A stretch of 25,024 nt of DNA from Entamoeba histolytica HM-1:IMSS (Eukaryota; Evosea; Mastigamoebida; Endamoebidae). The DNA is taken from contig NW_001915095.1 in NCBI RefSeq assembly GCF_000208925.1, positions 1-25,024 of the forward strand, in the 5' to 3' direction. The first letter of the stretch is position 1; each line of letters opens with the position of its first letter. The translations under genes and the position numbers were made by a program. Of the stretch, positions 1 to 8,528 are shown piece after piece. Under the pieces are notes generated by a model. That model did no database searches and had not been told where the DNA came from. It saw nothing but the letters and a program-made list of their open reading frames with translations.

Positions 1-613
1 ATTAAAGAGAATAAATAGTAATATTTCATTTACAGTATCTCTTGTTTTTCAAAGAACTTTATATTTTTTGAGTACGTGTATTTGTTTTATTATTTACTAA
101 TAACAACTCATTATTAAATGAAAGGATTTATTACTATCTTTTTTTTCTAATTAAAAAACAACTATTTAAAGTAAACTTCTTTTCTTTATTGTTTGTTTTT
201 TCTTTGCTTAGTAAAACAAAACTTTTAGAACAATAAGCTTTGTTTATAAAAAGTTTATTTATAATGACAAAAAGAATATATAGAAATAAAATTTGCTTAT
301 TAAATATAGTAATTTTTATTTTCATAGTTTTATATTATGTACAAGAAGTTTAATTATTAAACTTCATAAAAATAAAATAGATTATATGTAATATAAATTA
401 GTCTGAATTGTGATATATTAAATATACTATGAATAGACTTTATATATGTATTATATTATGATTTTGTTTGATTAAATATTATTTTTATAACGAACAACAA
501 ATATAAATAATGATAAAAATATTTGTTCTAACAAACAGCCTTATTTCTATAATAGTCTTAAAATATTTATAAATAGTATTAATAAAAAAGAGACTAAATT
601 CAAATAAATTAAT
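1..613. other. AT-rich flank without a supported gene
   Basis: This stretch lies downstream of the SREHP-like gene, which is on the minus strand. It is almost entirely A/T with scattered stops in all frames. The only long frame (134-325, -) is a low-complexity Phe/Ile/Lys/Asn string without recognisable features. I see no tRNA, no rRNA and no clear repeat. It probably holds the 3' UTR and poly(A) signals of the antigen gene. Confidence 0.6.
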
Positions 614-1309
614 TTAGAATAAGATAACCACAATAATAGCAAAGAGAACAATGAATGGACTTGATGCAGCATCAAGATTATCATAATTATCTGAACTACT
701 TCCTGGTTTATTATTTGAGCTTTCATCTGGTTTATTATTTGAGCTTTCATCTGGTTTATTATTTGAGCTTTCATTTGGTTTATTATCAGAACTTTCATTT
801 GGTTTATTATCAGAACTTTCATTTGGTTTATTATTTGAGCTTTCATCTGGTTTATTATTTGAGCTTTCATCTGGTTTATTATTTGAGCTTTCATTTGGTT
901 TATTGTTTGAGCTTTCATCTGGTTTATTATCAGAACTTTCACTTGGTTTATTATCAGAACTTTCACTTGGTTTATTATCAGAACTTTCACTTGGTTTATT
1001 ATCAGAACTTTCACTTGGTTTATTATCAGAACTTTCATTTGGTTTATTATCAGAACTTTCATTTGGTTTATTATCAGAACTTTCATTTGGTTTATTATTT
1101 GAGCTTTCATCTGGTTGGTTATTAGAATTTTCATCTAATTCACTGTTTGAACTACTTTTTTTATCTTCTTCATTTTCTATGTCATTTTCATGAATAGACT
1201 CTTTCTTTGAAAACAAATCGTAAAGGCCAACGTCTTTTAATTCTTGTTCGATATCAGGAATAACGTTGGTTGCAGTAGTGAATGCAATAAATAATAAAAA
1301 TGCGAACAT
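614..1309 (-). CDS. SREHP: SREHP-like serine-rich repeat surface antigen
   Basis: This 231-residue protein matches the serine-rich E. histolytica protein (K2 antigen) architecture. It has a hydrophobic signal peptide (residues 1-14, MFAFLLFIAFTTAT), an acidic spacer (about 17-59), a repeat block of 18 octapeptides (60-203, type ESSDNKPN, ESSDNKPS or ESSNNKPD), and a C-terminal tail LDAASS followed by about 14 hydrophobic residues ending the protein at 231. The tail is what a GPI-anchored surface protein has. In the family the protein is abundant at the trophozoite surface, serine-modified, immunodominant and implicated in adherence and uptake of apoptotic cells. The ATG at 1309 is preferred because it directly begins the signal peptide and lies about 27-37 bases below a TATTTAAA-like box. 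The octapeptides differ from the E. histolytica type I remember, so a sibling species is likely. No introns and no breaks are seen. Confidence 0.93.
   Translation of the reverse strand: MFAFLLFIAFTTATNVIPDIEQELKDVGLYDLFSKKESIHENDIENEEDKKSSSNSELDENSNNQPDESSNNKPNESSDNKPNESSDNKPNESSDNKPSESSDNKPSESSDNKPSESSDNKPSESSDNKPDESSNNKPNESSNNKPDESSNNKPDESSNNKPNESSDNKPNESSDNKPNESSNNKPDESSNNKPDESSNNKPGSSSDNYDNLDAASSPFIVLFAIIVVILF
701..1132 (-). repeat. 18 x 24-bp coding minisatellite
   Basis: Eighteen consecutive 24-bp units encode the octapeptides of the SREHP-like protein, residues 60-203. Units vary at only a few positions: Asp/Asn at position 4 and Asn/Ser/Asp/Gly at position 8, with the first unit also having Asn at position 2 and Gln at position 6. 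Identical variants are clustered (four ESSDNKPS units in a row), the pattern left by local unit duplication or gene conversion. Because 24 is a multiple of three, other frames on both strands also stay open here; those are shadows. Confidence 0.95.
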
Positions 1310-1335
1310 TGAATAATTTATCTTTTTCAGAACTT

Positions 1336-1346
1336 CGTTTAAATAT
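1336..1346 (-). promoter_or_regulatory. TATA-like element of the SREHP-like gene
   Basis: The minus strand reads ATATTTAAACG about 27-37 bases upstream of the start codon at 1309. This resembles the GTATTTAAA(G/C) box known from Entamoeba core promoters, where 5' UTRs are very short. Identified by eye only. Confidence 0.5.
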
Positions 1347-3181
1347 ATTATATGTCATCAAAAACTAGTCTTTATGCTCCACTCAACCCCTTTTATTTGA
1401 GTTGAAATTAATACACTTTATTCTTTTCATCTATTAACGTTTGTTCCTTTGTCTCACACAGATTTCCTAGTATTACTCACAAAAAGTATTGATGAGAAAA
1501 GTTTTCAATTACTTGAAGATATTTTATTGTTCTAATTATTATGCTTGAGTTAAAACGAATGAGAGAATTTCAGTTGAATTGAGTTGACTTGAATATTTCA
1601 AAGTTAGAAACAATCAAAAAATGAAGAAAAATCCCAAAATGAAATATGGTTAAAATTGGTAATATTTCATAATATTATTATAGTTTAATATTATAAATTA
1701 AAAAAAATTTTATTAATTGGTAAGAAAAAAGAATAAGTGAGTTGCATTAGTTTAAATATTATTAATAAATTATTCAATTTACTAGTTTTATAGTTAAAAT
1801 TAATTTTATAAAATATTTCCTTAGAGTTATTTCTTACAAGTTGTACTTCAATAAAATATTCTTTATGATTATTATAAATTATTATCTTTTCTTTATTTTC
1901 ATTGTTTTGTCTTCTTGGATTTCATTAGTTTCATTCTTCATTTCATTTTTTCATTAGTTTTTATCCCTTCATTAACCACTTATTGTGTTACCAATTTCTG
2001 CTTGATTTTCTGATTTCCTTTGGTTTAATTTTGTATTTTTTTCTATTCCTTTCTATTTATAAGAATAATGTATGTTTAAATAACAATATGTGATCTCATC
2101 AATGGAATATTAATTAATGTCTATCATATTTGGAATGTGATTTAATTTTTATCAACAGATAATATTTGGTTGTAGTACTGGCAAATATTTGTTTTAATCT
2201 AATTAAAATTAATTAAAATAAAAAGTAGTTAATTAAGTGTTATTAAATTTATTTTCTATTATTCCTTGCTTGGTGGAGAATAACCCCTTCATTGAGTTTA
2301 AGACTTTTTACTCATCCACTATTCACTTCTTCTTTATCTCTTTGTTGTTAAGACATGTAAATTTCTATTTTTCATTCTTTTATTTACATTAAGTCAAAAT
2401 CTTTTCAAACACCTAACTTAAATATTCTTCATTTAAGTAACTGTTTCTTCTTTATTTGAATTTCATGTATATTAAAACTTCTCATTCTTTACTTTCTTAT
2501 TTTATGATGAATATACCATTAATACTATGTTTATTATGTCTAATTTCATTCATCATCAAAATGTATATCCATATATTTTATTTGATAGTATCTATATTAA
2601 CACATATACTTGCATCAGAACAAGTAAAAATACTATTATCTTTACAAATACACGTTCTTCTATTATAATAAATGTCCAATAATATTCTTGAAGTATTGAA
2701 TAAGAAATTTTCTATCAAACACTAACACCATAGCCAGATAATAACTGATAATTCAAGTCTTATGACTATGTTAATATTTATGGTGCGATTCTGAATTACA
2801 ACCAAATAAATAACATTAAATTTGTTAAATGTATTTTATGATATTGTTATTATATTAAAAATGAATGATATTCTTTAAATATTATTTTCATTTTACATTC
2901 TATCATATTTCTTCACTTCTATAAAAGAATGAAATGATATTATTCATTATTTGGTATTGACATTTAATAAATAAACATAAAAACCATTTCATTCATTTTA
3001 TTATTTATTATACTTTATCTCATTGACATTATTTATTCATTTTCTTTTTTGACTTTAACCTTTTTTCATCTTCTTCTATTTAATTTCCATACTTAAATGA
3101 TTCAAAAGAATGTAATTTAAAATAAATAACAAATTATAAATAACAAAGAAATAAAAATACAACATAAAAATTTAATAAATC
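1347..3181. other. Pyrimidine-rich intergenic region, no supported gene
   Basis: The + strand is T/C-rich through much of this region, notably 1840-2070 and 2260-2460. The only long frame (2456-2668, +, 70 residues) is a run of Leu/Ile/Phe produced by that composition, with no signal beyond hydrophobicity. A short imperfect inverted repeat, CACCATA (2726-2732) with TATGGTG (2779-2785), is present but unremarkable in such DNA. The purine-rich minus strand resembles LINE coding-strand composition, so old minus-strand retroelement remnants are possible but I could not show homology. Confidence 0.5.
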
Positions 3182-3429
3182 AATTAATTAAGTATTAATA
3201 GAAGTAGTTTCTATTCTTCTTGGCTCAGGAAAGACTAATCAAATCTCTGAGTTCTTCTTCTAGTATTTCTACGGAGTATGTTTAATTGAGATAAAAGCAA
3301 TATTCAATGACATCAATTATGTTTTTAATTACAAGGTTTTTTAGCTTCTTTAACGATGTTAATTTCAATTTTTAATTCTTTGATTAATTTAGTACTTTCT
3401 TTATTTATTAATCCATTAATTGAAATTAC
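3182..3429 (-). mobile_element. Inverted, 5'-truncated LINE 3' end (or LINE-derived SINE tail)
   Basis: Read on the minus strand, this segment aligns end to end with 7958-8204 of the downstream LINE. It contains the last 34 codons of the endonuclease ORF (from VISINGLINK to AKKPCN and stop) and then the 3' UTR ending TTAATACTTAATTAAT. About 110 bp at the coding end are identical; the UTR part differs at roughly 15-20 positions. Similarity stops sharply at 3429, where the pseudoknot-capable sequence starts, and at 3182. It is either a separate 5'-truncated LINE copy in opposite orientation or the LINE-derived tail of a non-autonomous SINE-like element whose head is 3430 and rightward. Confidence 0.88.
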
Positions 3430-3521
3430 GATTCGAAGATGGCACGTCAGAGACACCACATGAAACCCTAAAATAATCCCATGCTTCGAATCTCCCAGTT
3501 ATCGTCTGGTCATGACGTGCC
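3430..3521. other. Pseudoknot-capable motif, HDV-ribozyme-like helix order
   Basis: Two perfect 9-base complementary pairs interlock: GATTCGAAG (3430-3438) with CTTCGAATC (3484-3492), and GGCACGTCA (3441-3449) with TGACGTGCC (3513-3521). A small hairpin CCAG (3495-3498)/CTGG (3506-3509) with a 7-base loop lies between the second and fourth strands. On the + strand the order P1-P2-P1'-P4-P4'-P2' equals that of HDV-like ribozymes, with G as first base of P1 and a C in the short linker after P4 (3510-3512). The P3 region is not canonical: CATG/CATG is possible but not next to P2. Whether it is catalytic is unknown. Confidence 0.55.
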
Positions 3522-3600
3522 TTTGGTGAGATAATATCTATTCAAAACTAACTGTTTATTATTATTAATATTTATTAGAAGTGATTATTATAAAAGATTA

Positions 3601-3680
3601 TTATTCATTAACGTGTATTGTTATTCATTAACGTGTATTGTTATTCATTGAGGTGTATTGTTATTCATTGAGGTGTATTG
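3601..3680. repeat. Four 20-bp tandem repeats
   Basis: The unit TTATTCATTAACGTGTATTG occurs twice (3601-3620, 3621-3640), followed by two copies of the variant TTATTCATTGAGGTGTATTG (3641-3660, 3661-3680). The first ten bases of a fifth unit follow at 3681-3690. The AABB pattern points to local duplication. Entamoeba SINEs are known for short internal tandem repeats of variable copy number, so this may be the variable part of a SINE-like head. Confidence 0.9.
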
Positions 3681-3947
3681 TTATTCATTATTAATTATAA
3701 GGATTATTATTTACTAAGGAGGTATTATGTATTAAGAATTATCATTTATTAAAGAAGACGCATATATAATTGATATTGTTGCACAAAAATTAAACATAAG
3801 GATATTATCAAGGAATAGGGTTTCTTTAAGGGGTGTCGAAGGTAAAAGGAGATGAACCATAATCATTATGTTATGTATATACTCTCCTTAAAACAACAAT
3901 ATAGAGAATGAGAAATATTATATTACTCATTAAAATCAAAATAAAAG

Positions 3948-3994
3948 TCAGGCAGCAACTTAATTGAGGAACCATTTAAGTCGAGCATGCCTGA
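3948..3994 (+). other. Stem-loop near the LINE 5' region
   Basis: TCAGGCA (3948-3954) pairs with TGCCTGA (3988-3994), enclosing CTTAA (3959-3963) with TTAAG (3976-3980). The two stems are nested. In a genome this AT-rich, the 7-bp GC-containing stem is unusual. It lies shortly before the first LINE ORF and may belong to the LINE 5' UTR. Confidence 0.4.
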
Positions 3995-4133
3995 AAAACT
4001 TTATTTGAATAGAAATAAAGCGTGTTGAAGAAACTGATTCACTCACTTCTCAACATGATGAAAAACCTAAAAATAAGGTTAATCATAATTGATTTCTTTT
4101 TTTTTATTAATCCATTGATGAAATCCTTTTCCA

Positions 4134-5627
4134 ATGCAGGAAATACAACAAATTTTAATGCCATGGCTATTGTGTAAAGCCTTAGAGTCTTGTAAAGAAA
4201 AGCAAACAAGACATAAAAATCCAAGGTCACACAATAAAAAAAGAAATGTCAATAGCAATAAATGGCATAACAATTATAATAATAAAGGTAAACGATACAC
4301 CAAGGAAAAAGTGATTAGAAGAAAAAAAATACAAATAAAAACAAATAAAAAACAAGGTAAATACAATAATAATAAAGATTATACAAATAACAAATACAAA
4401 TGGCTAACAATAAAAGAGATACAAGAAAGAATAAAAATTAACAAGTGAATGGAAAGAAGGAGAATACGAAGAAATACTTAAAAAATATGAAGGTAAGAAG
4501 AAAAAATGGTATGATATCCTCCAAGAAGTATATTCAATTAAAAAGAAAAAGATAATTGAAAAAACTAAAGAAGAGTTTAAAGAAAAAACAAAAGATTGGG
4601 AGGAAAAAGACATTAAGGCTATAGAAGCAGAAATTAAAAACAAAAACCAATCAAAGAAATGAATGATAGATGTAAAATTGCAAGAATAATAAATAACAAA
4701 GAAAGTATAATGAAAATACAAGAAGAAACAAAAAATAAAGAAGAAAAGATAGAAGAAGAAAAAGATAAAGAAGAAATACTTACTCTGAAAAATCAAATTA
4801 CTGAATTACAAGGAAAACTTAAAGAATTAAGTATGAAAAGAATGGAAGAAGAACAAGCCATCTCAGAAGAAATGATGAAAAAAGCAAAAGAAATAGTTAG
4901 GAAAGAATTTGAAGAAGAAATTACAGAAATGAAAACACAAATTAAAAAGATTCAAACGAATTATGAAGAAATGAAGAAAGAAAATGAAAGATTAGAAGAA
5001 AAAAACTTAAAACAACAAGGAAAAATAAATGAGATAGAAGGAAAGAAAATCACAGAAGTAAATAACAAAGAAGAAAAAATCCGAAGTATCCAAGCTAATA
5101 AAAAGAAGATTGAAAAAGAAAATGAAGAAATGAAAGAAGAAATTGAAAAGTTGAAAAAGAGAAACAAAATGCTAGAACAAAATGCAAACACACTAGAGAA
5201 GAAAATTGAAATGATAGAGGAAAATACTAAAGAATTAAAGAAAGAAATAAGAGATAAAGAAAAACAAATCTCTGAATATCAAGAAATTGCAATTAAAAAC
5301 CAAGAAATTGCAGAAATAACAAGAGAAGAATTAGACAACACACAAAAAGAAAATGAAGCACAAAAACAAATAATATCAAAACAACAAGATGATATTGAAA
5401 ATTTTATCTCACAGAAGGAACTAGAGAAGAAGAAAACGATGACACTTGTGATAAATACACAACCAGTATTGAGGAAAACATCATCAGGAACGATGGAGAT
5501 GAACGAAACTACTCCTATGAAAAAGACAGTAGTGGAGATCGAAGAGAAAAGCAAAGCACTGATTGTCAAAAAACAAGAGATGATAATCAGACAAGAAATA
5601 CAACAAAAGAAAGAAATAGAATTTTAA
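4134..5627 (+). pseudogene. LINE ORF1 remnant, coiled-coil RNA-binding-type protein
   Basis: Three consecutive reading segments make one ORF1. 4134-4448 encodes a Lys/Asn/Gln-rich basic N-terminus and ends in TGA. 4447-4662 is one base out of phase and continues from EWKEGEYEEILKKYEG. 4659-5627 returns to the first phase and encodes 322 residues, mostly Glu/Lys/Ile/Gln heptads of a long coiled coil (about residues 20-255 of this part). The total of 498 codons is close to the ORF1 size I remember for EhLINE1. ORF1 proteins of this family bind RNA and multimerise through a coiled coil. Two compensating indels (near 4446 and 4660) disrupt it, and the second segment stop overlaps the next ATG as ATGA. 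The last segment could still make a protein if translated by itself. Confidence 0.75.
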
Positions 5628-5630
5628 TTG

Positions 5631-6738
5631 ATGTATTGTTTTGCAATTAATTGGTTGAATAAGAAATTATATAAGAAATTAAGATGGGAACAAATAGAAA
5701 GTATAATAAAAATGATAAACATCAATGTCAATAATGAAAAAGAATATATTAAATATATTAAAATGTCACATAAAATAAAAGAAAACATTAAACGGTACAT
5801 TAAAGTAAAAGTAAATGATATAATAGAAGGAAGAGTAGAGTGTAATTCAATAATAAAAAACATCATATTAAAGAATAACTCTACTGAAATTGATGAAGAA
5901 TATCTTAACACTCTCATCAATAAAGTAAAAGAAATGAAAGTAGAAAATGTATCAATATTAATTACTACTTTCAAAGAAAAGAAGCTGACCAATTAATAAA
6001 TGAAAATAATAATAGATGGATATGGTCAGGAAGCAGAATGCAGGAACTGCAAGATGATATGAAGAGGATTTCAATATTCACCTCTATCTCCAAAATAAAA
6101 TAATAGGAGATAAATTTGATGAAATAAAAGAAATCCTAAAGAAAATTAATAGACTAGAAGATTTGGTCAAGGGAAGGAATTGTACAGAATAAAGTGCAAC
6201 ATGAAATTAAAAGAATATGATGAAGAAGGAATAAAAGTTAAAGCACTAGAAAGAATAAAATACATAAAATATATGATGAGAATGATCAAAGAAAGAATTA
6301 AATTTAATAAAGATGAAATAATCAGAATCAATACAAATAAAATCATGTTTGATTCTAACAAGAAAATTAGAATAAGGAAGAAACAAATAATGAAATATAC
6401 CCAAATAACGATATTACTTTAGAATATTAGAAATCGTTATATGAAACACATGTGATATTAAATAAAGAGAAATGGAAAATAAAACCAATCACCTCATTGA
6501 ATGAAAGATATTTCAATTATGATAATGTCATTATAACATTAAATGAATTAAATTTAAGTATAATGAGAATAAGTAACTGGAAAGTACCATGAATAGACAC
6601 TATATATGGTTATTATTGGAAAAGGATGTCATTATCATGAGAAATCATTCTCAATATCTTCAATGAATGGTTGAACTTCCCTGAAAACATCCCATTAGAT
6701 ATGGTAAGTGGAAGAACTTTATTAATCCACAAAGTGAT
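5631..6738 (+). pseudogene. LINE ORF2 remnant, N-terminal part
   Basis: Beginning four bases after the ORF1 stop and in the same phase, an ATG at 5631 opens 121 codons (MYCFAINWLNKK...). The reading then has to switch phase repeatedly: about 5987-6103 (DQLINENNNRWIWSG), 6103-6192 (IGDKFDEIKEIL), 6180-6422 (Lys/Ile-rich), and about 6410-6742. The last part holds the first RT blocks, NWKVP-stop-IDTIYGYYWKRM and PLDMVSGRTLLIHK. In-frame TGA codons at 6590-6592 and 6638-6640 fall inside otherwise RT-like sequence; at the first a Gly is expected (PGID). The many indels show a neutral decaying copy. Confidence 0.7.
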
Positions 6739-7362
6739 ATGAATGATGTCACTAATTATCGTCATATCAGTTGTACAAATGTAATTATGAAAGTATTTAC
6801 CTCCATATTAAAAGAAAAGATTCACAGAAGACTTAACATGAATTGTGAATCATTGAAAATCAGTAATAACCAATTGAGATGTAAGTTACAATCTTTAGCT
6901 GCTAAAGAAGGAATAATTAATAGTTGTATATTAAAGCAGAAAGAAGAAAAATACACAAAATATGTGGAGTCATATTATGACATTAAGAAAGCATATGACA
7001 CAATAAACCACAAATGGGTAATTGAATCATTAAAATATTTTAATTATGAGTTTGTCATCATTGACATTATTGAAAGTATGATGACTAGATGGAAGATATT
7101 CATCGGCTATAAATTTAATGAATATCTAGGTAGTATTAAATTAAATAGATGAATTTTACAAGGTGATTCCTTATCCCCTCTACTCTTCATCATTCAGATG
7201 AATGTGATTTCTCAAATCATCGAAGAGAAATTCCCAAAAGCAAATCACACATTATATATGGATGATTTGAGAATAATGACAGAAAGTAGTGAAGAAATGA
7301 GAATAATCCACAATGAAAGTATTGACTGGCAAATACATCAAAAAATGGAAGTGTCATCAAAT
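6739..7362 (+). pseudogene. LINE ORF2 remnant, reverse transcriptase domain
   Basis: One phase covers the RT fingers and palm. It reads MNDVTNYRHISCTN (compare the NYRPI block), motif A YYDIKKAYDTINHKW, then TGA at 7150-7152, then ILQGDSLSPLLFI (motif B, normally preceded by Gly), and LYMDDL with catalytic YMDD codons at 7255-7266. Stop TAG follows at about 7362. RT would copy the element RNA at a nicked target site. The residues that bind metal (Asp in motif A, DD in YMDD) remain, so decay is recent relative to the number of stops, or copies were corrected by conversion. Confidence 0.85.
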
Positions 7363-8060
7363 TAGTGGATATTTTAGAAGATAGTTTGAGTCAAAAGGAG
7401 TAGATAAAAATACTACAATGAAAGTATGGAAGTCATTCAATATTAAGAAAAATGCATTTCTCCAATTAACTAAAATGAATGATGGTGCAATATTTTGTGG
7501 GTATAGAAAATCAAAAATAATGAAAAATGAAAGAATGAAATACTCAACACTTTGTAAAGACAAGATAGCTACAGTAGAACATATTCTACTATCTTGTATT
7601 TATCATAATAATCACAAATGGAGAAACATGACAATATTGGCATTATCATATTGATTAATAAGAAAATATACATGAAATAATCAATAAAAACCCCCATATG
7701 AAATAGTGTTCCAATATAAAGACATCACTATGATATTGAACAAACAAATAATGCATAAAAGTGAATGATAATATAATAAAATACCAGATATGTATGTATT
7801 AGATAAAAAGAATAAAACTGGTCTAATATTTGATATGACTAATGTTGAATATTACAATATTAATTGAGTGTATTTGAAGAAAAGAATTAAGTATAAAGAA
7901 TTAAAGAATAGGCTAATGAAAATAGAAAAATTAAAAGATGTCAGAATAAATCCAGTAGTAATTTCAATTAATGGATTAATAAATAAAGAAAGTACTAAAT
8001 TAATCAAAGAATTAAAAATTGAAATTAACATCGTTAAAGAAGCTAAAAAACCTTGTAATT
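7363..8060 (+). pseudogene. LINE ORF2 remnant, zinc finger and endonuclease
   Basis: 7418-7654 encodes a stretch ending in a C...VEHILLSC...H finger (CKDKIATVEHILLSCIYHNN) typical of R2-group ORF2 proteins between RT and endonuclease. A separate phase from about 7780 reads PDMYVLDKKNKTGLIFD, which is the PD-x14-D core of the restriction-enzyme-like endonuclease. It continues through TGA at about 7864-7866 to VYLKKRIKYKELK and the C-terminus AKKPCN, stop near 8060. The endonuclease would nick the insertion target to prime reverse transcription. TGA codons near 7652 and 7864 interrupt it. Confidence 0.8.
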
Positions 8061-8204
8061 AAAAACATGATGGATGTCATTGAATATTGATTTTATCACA
8101 ACAAAACATATTCTGTAAAAATACTAGAAGAAGAACTCAGAGATTTGATTAGTCTCTCCCGATTCAAGAAGAATAGAAACTACTTCTATTAATACTTAAT
8201 TAAT

Positions 8205-8528
8205 CGCTTAATACTCATATTACACATAAACATAATATATCAGTTAATAAAAACCAATCCATAAAAAAGGAAGAATTAAACAGAACGAATAACGTTATAA
8301 ATAAGATAAAAATTAAGTTTTTAATTAACTTTTTTCTTCAAAAAAGAAAATGAAATAATTCATATTTATTACATTTTGTAATATAAATAATAGAAATAAA
8401 ACATAAAGAGAAGTTAATACTTTAATTAACGTTTATTTATTACAAATGCAAAATTTCAATCAGAATTTGTTTAAATACTTTAATTTTTTACATTCTTCAA
8501 AAAGCTCATTGACAAAACTACAGAAGGA
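8205..8528. other. AT-rich spacer downstream of the LINE
   Basis: No gene, RNA or repeat is recognised between the LINE 3' end and the stop of the small minus-strand gene. The sequence right after 8204 does not match the left flank of 3182 well enough to call a target-site duplication. Confidence 0.5.

Larger units (their letters stand above)
3948..8204 (+). mobile_element. Decayed R2/R4-type LINE (EhLINE family)
   Basis: The element carries, in order, a basic then coiled-coil ORF1 (4134-5627), an ORF2 with reverse transcriptase motifs (6739-7335), a CCHC-like finger (about 7550-7610) and a PD...D restriction-enzyme-like endonuclease (about 7790-8060). That is the order of Entamoeba LINEs. 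The 3' end is set at 8204 because the inverted copy at 3182-3429 matches up to there. The 5' end is uncertain: it could be 3430, giving 4.8 kb, or lie near 3950-4130 if the junction region is a separate SINE head. Both ORFs carry frameshifts and stops, and the spacing from YMDD to the finger (about 100 codons) suggests an internal deletion in ORF2. It cannot move by itself. No clear target-site duplication was found. Confidence 0.85.

Noticed and set aside
547..1193. Long open frames on both strands across the SREHP repeat (547-1134 -, 655-1125 +, 903-1193 +)
   Set aside because: They are shadows of the 24-bp repeat, which keeps every stop-free frame open; no start context or family supports them.
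2456..2668. 70-codon hydrophobic + strand frame
   Set aside because: T-rich composition alone explains it; no signal, promoter or family pattern convinced me.
3430..3521. A true tRNA gene, suggested by TTCGAAT words
   Set aside because: The bases around TTCGAAT do not form a T-stem, and no acceptor or anticodon stem fits.
4404..5569. Minus-strand hydrophobic frames across LINE ORF1
   Set aside because: Phe/Ser/Ile strings complementary to the Lys/Glu-rich coiled coil.
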